9,077 nt of DNA from Thermococcus sp. (GTDB lineage Archaea > Methanobacteriota_B > Thermococci > Thermococcales > Thermococcaceae): assembly GCA_027062125.1 (NCBI GenBank), contig JAMOTW010000139.1:1-9077 (forward strand), given 5' to 3'. Shown here piece after piece: positions 6,650 through 9,077 of the stretch (positions are counted from its first letter, which is position 1; the number at the start of each line of letters is the position of its first letter). Position numbers and translations under genes: made by a program. The notes under the pieces were generated by a model. It ran no database searches, was not told the DNA's origin, and was given only the letters and a program-made list of their open reading frames with translations.

Positions 6650-7705
6650 AACTGCAACTTTTCCGTTCACGAGCTGAACCACCATATAGTTCCCGCGAAT
6701 AAAAATCTTGGTAGATAATAGCTCCATCTTGTAGCACTTAAATTCTCCGTCATTATAGACGCAGAAACCACTCTCACGCTTTGCCCCGTAGGTATTTACA
6801 ACATAGGCAAAAGTACCTTGATCACATTCAATGCCAATAGATTCTGCATCCAGCAGAATTTTGTCCGTTAGTGGGCTTTCTATAGTCTTTTCAAGCTCCC
6901 CATCAAAGGAAAAAATGAACATCACGGCGTTGTATGTTATTCCGTAGAGTCTGTCGTTTTCTGTATAGAGGCACGCAAAAGCCTTATCCTTAGGTGTCAG
7001 AGAGTAGTCCCATAACGGCCTGCCCCATTTATCGAACGCATAGAGCTTCCCTGAGTAAATATCACCCAAAACTTCACCCCCTTCCGCTATGAAGACTCTG
7101 TTTTCGGCAATTTCAAAAGTTTTTACTGGAGAATCAGTTGTGAAATTGAATATTATCTTCCCATTCTCAACGTAGAAGGCGTCTCTTCCAGTGGTTGAAC
7201 CTAAAATCATCTTGTTGCCTATTTTTAGTACCTGCGGTGTGCTTCCATTTGGTATTGAAGCTGATGAACATTCATAATGATGGCAAATGTGGTATGTAAT
7301 TGCTGAAACTGGAGACTTGTTCTCAATCTGGATAAAAAGCGTGTAATTATCAAAATCAAATCCCGCGTAGATTTCAGGTAGATTAGTGGGCACTTTTTTG
7401 ATTTCATTGCTCCTTAGATTAAGGTTATAGAGAGTATTTCCATCCACAAATGAAAGAACCTCGCCAATAAGGTAGGGATCTCTGCCATTAATCTCTCGAA
7501 TCTTATCACCGTTTGTGATGTCCAAGAGGGTTATGGTTTCATCATTGTAACATATCACATAATTATCAAAAACTCCAATTAGTGAGCAGTCCTTTTCCCA
7601 AAGAACATGGGGCCGATCCAGATGACTTTTAACCAGTAGACTTATCCCTCCCATTAAAAGCAAAGAAAAGAGAAGGCAAATGGCAATAACCCTTAACCTC
7701 TCCAT
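6635..7705 (-). CDS. Membrane-anchored, Cys-rich exported protein with propeller-like repeats; function unknown
   Basis: 356 residues. MERLR plus a hydrophobic segment (6-25) without a lipobox suggests an uncleaved N-terminal anchor with the rest outside. The body is beta-rich with short strand-turn repeats; SGKLYAFDKWGRPLWDY (218-234) matches the PQQ/WD-like propeller pattern G-x-L-Y-A-x-D-x2-G-x2-x-W, and DNYVICYNDETITLLD (47-62) and NAVMFIFSFDGELEKT (259-274) are weaker copies. Eight cysteines follow the anchor, several closely spaced: 40/52, 141/146, 315/324, plus 245 and 294, consistent with disulfides. YHICHHYEC (138-146) is His/Cys-rich. There are four N-glycosylation sequons (Asn120, 129, 153, 187). 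The start ATG 7705 is preceded at seven bases by GGTGGTGG (7713-7720). Base composition is markedly AT-rich (sampled lines 35-40 percent G+C against about 60 or more in neighbours), suggesting acquisition or relaxed selection. No partner gene is evident, and the specific function is unknown. Confidence 0.82.
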   Translation of the reverse strand: MERLRVIAICLLFSLLLMGGISLLVKSHLDRPHVLWEKDCSLIGVFDNYVICYNDETITLLDITNGDKIREINGRDPYLIGEVLSFVDGNTLYNLNLRSNEIKKVPTNLPEIYAGFDFDNYTLFIQIENKSPVSAITYHICHHYECSSASIPNGSTPQVLKIGNKMILGSTTGRDAFYVENGKIIFNFTTDSPVKTFEIAENRVFIAEGGEVLGDIYSGKLYAFDKWGRPLWDYSLTPKDKAFACLYTENDRLYGITYNAVMFIFSFDGELEKTIESPLTDKILLDAESIGIECDQGTFAYVVNTYGAKRESGFCVYNDGEFKCYKMELLSTKIFIRGNYMVVQLVNGKVAVLKVS

Positions 7706-7712
7706 TAATTAT

Positions 7713-7720
7713 CCACCACC
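7713..7720 (-). promoter_or_regulatory. Ribosome binding site of the propeller gene
   Basis: Minus-strand GGTGGTGG lies seven bases before ATG 7705, a strong match to the archaeal site in otherwise AT-rich DNA. It supports this start and shows the AT-rich gene is probably translated. Confidence 0.65.
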
Positions 7721-7896
7721 CTAAATGGTATGGAAGCGAAATTCTATGAACTTGTTGCCATTTATCAGGTATTAAATGCAACATCTCCGTAAAAGATTTT
7801 TGGGACGCTTTTAAGCTTATTTCATATCCTCGTCTCTTTAGATTTTTGATATGCATCGCTCCAGTAATTGATGACACTTTCAGAATTTGAAAATAA

Positions 7897-7925
7897 AGGC
7901 TACAAAACAATAAATGTGACAGCCT
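7897..7925 (-). terminator. Possible hairpin terminator after the sugar-importer operon
   Basis: On the minus strand AGGCT (7921-7925) and AGCCT (7897-7901) are exact complements around a 19-base loop, followed by T-rich TTATTTT (7890-7896). The stem is only five pairs, with two possible G-U extensions, so it is a weak candidate. A plain T-run nearer the stop codon is an alternative. Confidence 0.25.
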
Positions 7926-7946
7926 AAATTAACCGAAGAACGGAAC

Positions 7947-7951
7947 AAAAA
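7947..7951 (-). terminator. Possible oligo-T terminator of the sugar-importer ATPase gene
   Basis: TTTTT on the minus strand starts six bases after the TAA stop at 7957-7959, in the usual place for thermococcal T-run termination. With the hairpin further on, it would separate the importer operon from the AT-rich propeller gene. Confidence 0.35.
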
Positions 7952-7956
7952 CGAAG

Positions 7957-9042
7957 TTATTCTCCCAAAAACTCCAATGCTTTCTCCGTCTTCCTGTCGA
8001 AGAGGACTATCCTGTCCTCCCGGAGTTTCACCGTCACCGGCTCGCCGAAGCTGAAGTGCTCCCCCTCTGGAGCAAAGACCTTGACGAACGCCCCGTTGAC
8101 CGAAACAGTGACTATCTGCTCCCTGCCGAGGGGCTCAAAGGAATAGACCGTTCCGACGAGTCCCTCGGTGGTTCCTTTCATGACTTCTGCGTCGTGCGGC
8201 CTGAAGCCGAGGATGACCTCCGCGACACCGAGTTTCTCAACCAGCTCCCGGTACTGGGCCGGAATCGGGATCCTGCTTCCATAGACGTCGAGGTAAGATC
8301 CCCTGACCTCAGCCTCGACGAAGTTCATGGGCGGGCTTCCGAGGAAGCCGCCGACGAAGCGGTACTTCGGCCTGTAATAGACGTTGTCCGGGCTTCCGAC
8401 CTGGAGTATCACCCCCTCCTTGATCACGGCTATCCTGTCGGCCATTGCCAGAGCTTCGGCTTGGTCGTGGGTAACATAAACGGCGGTGATTCCAAGCTCC
8501 TTCTGGAGTCTCTTGAGCTCGGCCCTTACCTCAAGCCTCAGAAGCGCGTCGAGGTTGCTCAGCGGCTCATCGAGTAGGAGAACGTCCGGCTCTTTGACCA
8601 GGGCCCTCGCTATGGCAACACGCTGCTGCTGACCACCGGAGAGCTGCCATGGATAGCGGTCGAGGAGGTTCTCTATGTGGAGCATCCCGGCAACTTCCCT
8701 GACCTTTTTAGCTATCTCGTCCTTCGGTGCCTTCCTCAGCTCAAGCGGAAAGGCTATGTTGTCGAAGACCTTCATATGCGGATAGAGCGCCCAGTTCTGA
8801 AAGACCAGACCAACGTTCCTGTCCTTCGGCGGGACATCGGTAACGTCCCTGCCGTCAAAATATATTCTCCCGCTCGTCGGCCGGTAAATTCCTGCTATCG
8901 TGTAGAGGAGTGTTGACTTCCCGCTTCCCGAGGGGCCGAGGAGCGCCATGAACTCCTTGTCGGCTATCTCAAGGCTTACCCGCTTGAGGGCCTCAAAGTC
9001 GCCGAACCTCTTCGTGATGTTGTCCAGGGTGACCTTAACCAT
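7957..9042 (-). CDS. MalK-type carbohydrate ABC importer ATP-binding protein
   Basis: 361 residues, close to the usual size of archaeal MalK/UgpC-like ATPases. It energises uptake of a sugar or sugar-like solute from the cytoplasmic side of the membrane. Walker A GPSGSGKST is at 36-44, Q-loop Gln82 in VFQNWALYPH (80-89), signature LSGGQQQR (134-141), Walker B VLLLDEP (154-160), D-loop SNLD (162-165) and switch His192 in VTHDQAE. The C-terminal OB/TOBE-type regulatory region starts near GSPPMNFVEA (235-244) and includes GFRPHD (279-284), as in MalK proteins. ATG 9042 is chosen because GAGGTGG (9048-9054) lies five bases before it; the in-frame GTG at 9051 is inside that site. A MalG-like permease end lies 10 bp upstream, so this is the last gene of an importer operon. 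All motor residues are intact. The substrate cannot be named: it differs in detail from the maltose/trehalose MalK sequences I recall. Confidence 0.92.
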   Translation of the reverse strand: MVKVTLDNITKRFGDFEALKRVSLEIADKEFMALLGPSGSGKSTLLYTIAGIYRPTSGRIYFDGRDVTDVPPKDRNVGLVFQNWALYPHMKVFDNIAFPLELRKAPKDEIAKKVREVAGMLHIENLLDRYPWQLSGGQQQRVAIARALVKEPDVLLLDEPLSNLDALLRLEVRAELKRLQKELGITAVYVTHDQAEALAMADRIAVIKEGVILQVGSPDNVYYRPKYRFVGGFLGSPPMNFVEAEVRGSYLDVYGSRIPIPAQYRELVEKLGVAEVILGFRPHDAEVMKGTTEGLVGTVYSFEPLGREQIVTVSVNGAFVKVFAPEGEHFSFGEPVTVKLREDRIVLFDRKTEKALEFLGE

Positions 9043-9047
9043 TTCAA

Positions 9048-9054
9048 CCACCTC
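9048..9054 (-). promoter_or_regulatory. Ribosome binding site that decides the importer ATPase start
   Basis: Minus-strand GAGGTGG lies five bases before ATG 9042 and overlaps the stop codon of the upstream permease, as in translationally coupled archaeal operons. Confidence 0.7.
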
Positions 9055-9077
9055 AGCCCTTTATTCCACCCGAGTAG
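9053..9077 (-). CDS. C-terminal tail of a MalG-like ABC importer permease (partial)
   Basis: The last seven codons before a TGA at 9053-9055 read Y-S-G-G-I-K-G. Many MalG-type inner-membrane permeases end in a very similar G-x-x-x-G-G-V-K-G tail (E. coli MalG ends GLTAGGVKG), and the position directly before a MalK-type ATPase is the expected one. Only 25 bases are visible, so the call depends on this short tail, its frame and its context. The rest of the gene, and probably a second permease and a binding protein, lie beyond the right edge. Confidence 0.6.

Larger units (their letters stand above)
7706..7956. other. AT-rich 251-bp gap without a convincing gene
   Basis: The gap separates the sugar-importer ATPase from the propeller gene. 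It holds the propeller's ribosome binding site (7713-7720) and two possible minus-strand TATA boxes: CATTTAATA (7770-7778; leader about 43 bases) and the BRE-like AAATAAG plus CTTAAAAG around 7806-7821 (leader about 80 bases). Neither is clearly better. A 75-codon minus-strand reading frame (7629-7856) crosses it but is weak. No tRNA, box C/D RNA or repeat array was seen. Confidence 0.5.

Noticed and set aside
7629..7856. A 75-codon minus-strand reading frame (MHIKNLKRRGYEIS...) with GGAG just before the ATG
   Set aside because: The spacing to GGAG is only two bases, the frame overlaps the propeller gene by 77 bp and spans that gene's strong ribosome binding site, and the protein resembles nothing I know. 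It is more likely a chance frame in AT-rich DNA, though a remnant gene is possible.
7868..7896. TTGATGA followed by TTTCAGA as a possible box C/D guide RNA
   Set aside because: The C box has T in place of the required purine, and no proper D, C' and D' boxes follow at the usual spacing.
8056..8916. Plus-strand reading frames opposite the importer ATPase
   Set aside because: The minus strand encodes an intact MalK-type ATPase with all motifs, so these are shadows.

Overview
The window looks like a piece of a hyperthermophilic archaeal chromosome, most likely a GC-rich Thermococcus (Thermococcales). The evidence is GGTG/GGAGGTG ribosome binding sites just before ATG, A-rich BRE plus TTTAAA-like TATA boxes, tight gene packing, an archaeal Dph6-type diphthamide enzyme, and a fused IPCT/DIPPS enzyme that makes the thermophile solute di-myo-inositol phosphate. 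This is inferred from the sequence alone; no database search was possible.

Left part (1-1858, minus strand): a two-gene ABC-2 type exporter operon, with the ATPase first and then a large multi-pass permease that runs off the left edge. Middle left (2027-4588, plus strand): a large secreted lipoprotein of 853 residues on a divergent promoter region. It has a strictly alternating Thr-x linker, a Cys-bracketed acidic loop and what look like two successive internal duplications of beta-rich domains. I do not recognise it as a named family, and it is the most unusual gene here.

Middle (4600-5274 minus; 5360-6649 plus): a Dph6-like diphthine-ammonia ligase (modification of translation factor EF2), convergent with the lipoprotein gene and divergent from the IPCT/DIPPS gene. 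The two divergent genes share an 85-bp promoter region.

Right middle (6635-7956, minus strand): an AT-rich islet, visibly poorer in G+C than its surroundings. It holds a membrane-anchored, Cys-rich, propeller-like exported protein whose 3' end overlaps the IPCT/DIPPS gene by 15 bp, plus about 250 bp with no convincing gene. Right edge (7957-9077, minus strand): a MalK-type sugar-importer ATPase preceded by the last seven codons of a MalG-like permease, so this is the 3' end of a carbohydrate ABC importer operon entering from the right.

The genes do not form one pathway. They are several short transcription units: export, cell surface, translation factor modification, compatible solute and sugar uptake. 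I see no CRISPR array, insertion sequence, tRNA or rRNA. Three genes have an in-frame GTG inside the ribosome binding site, nine bases before the likelier ATG, and I chose the ATG each time.
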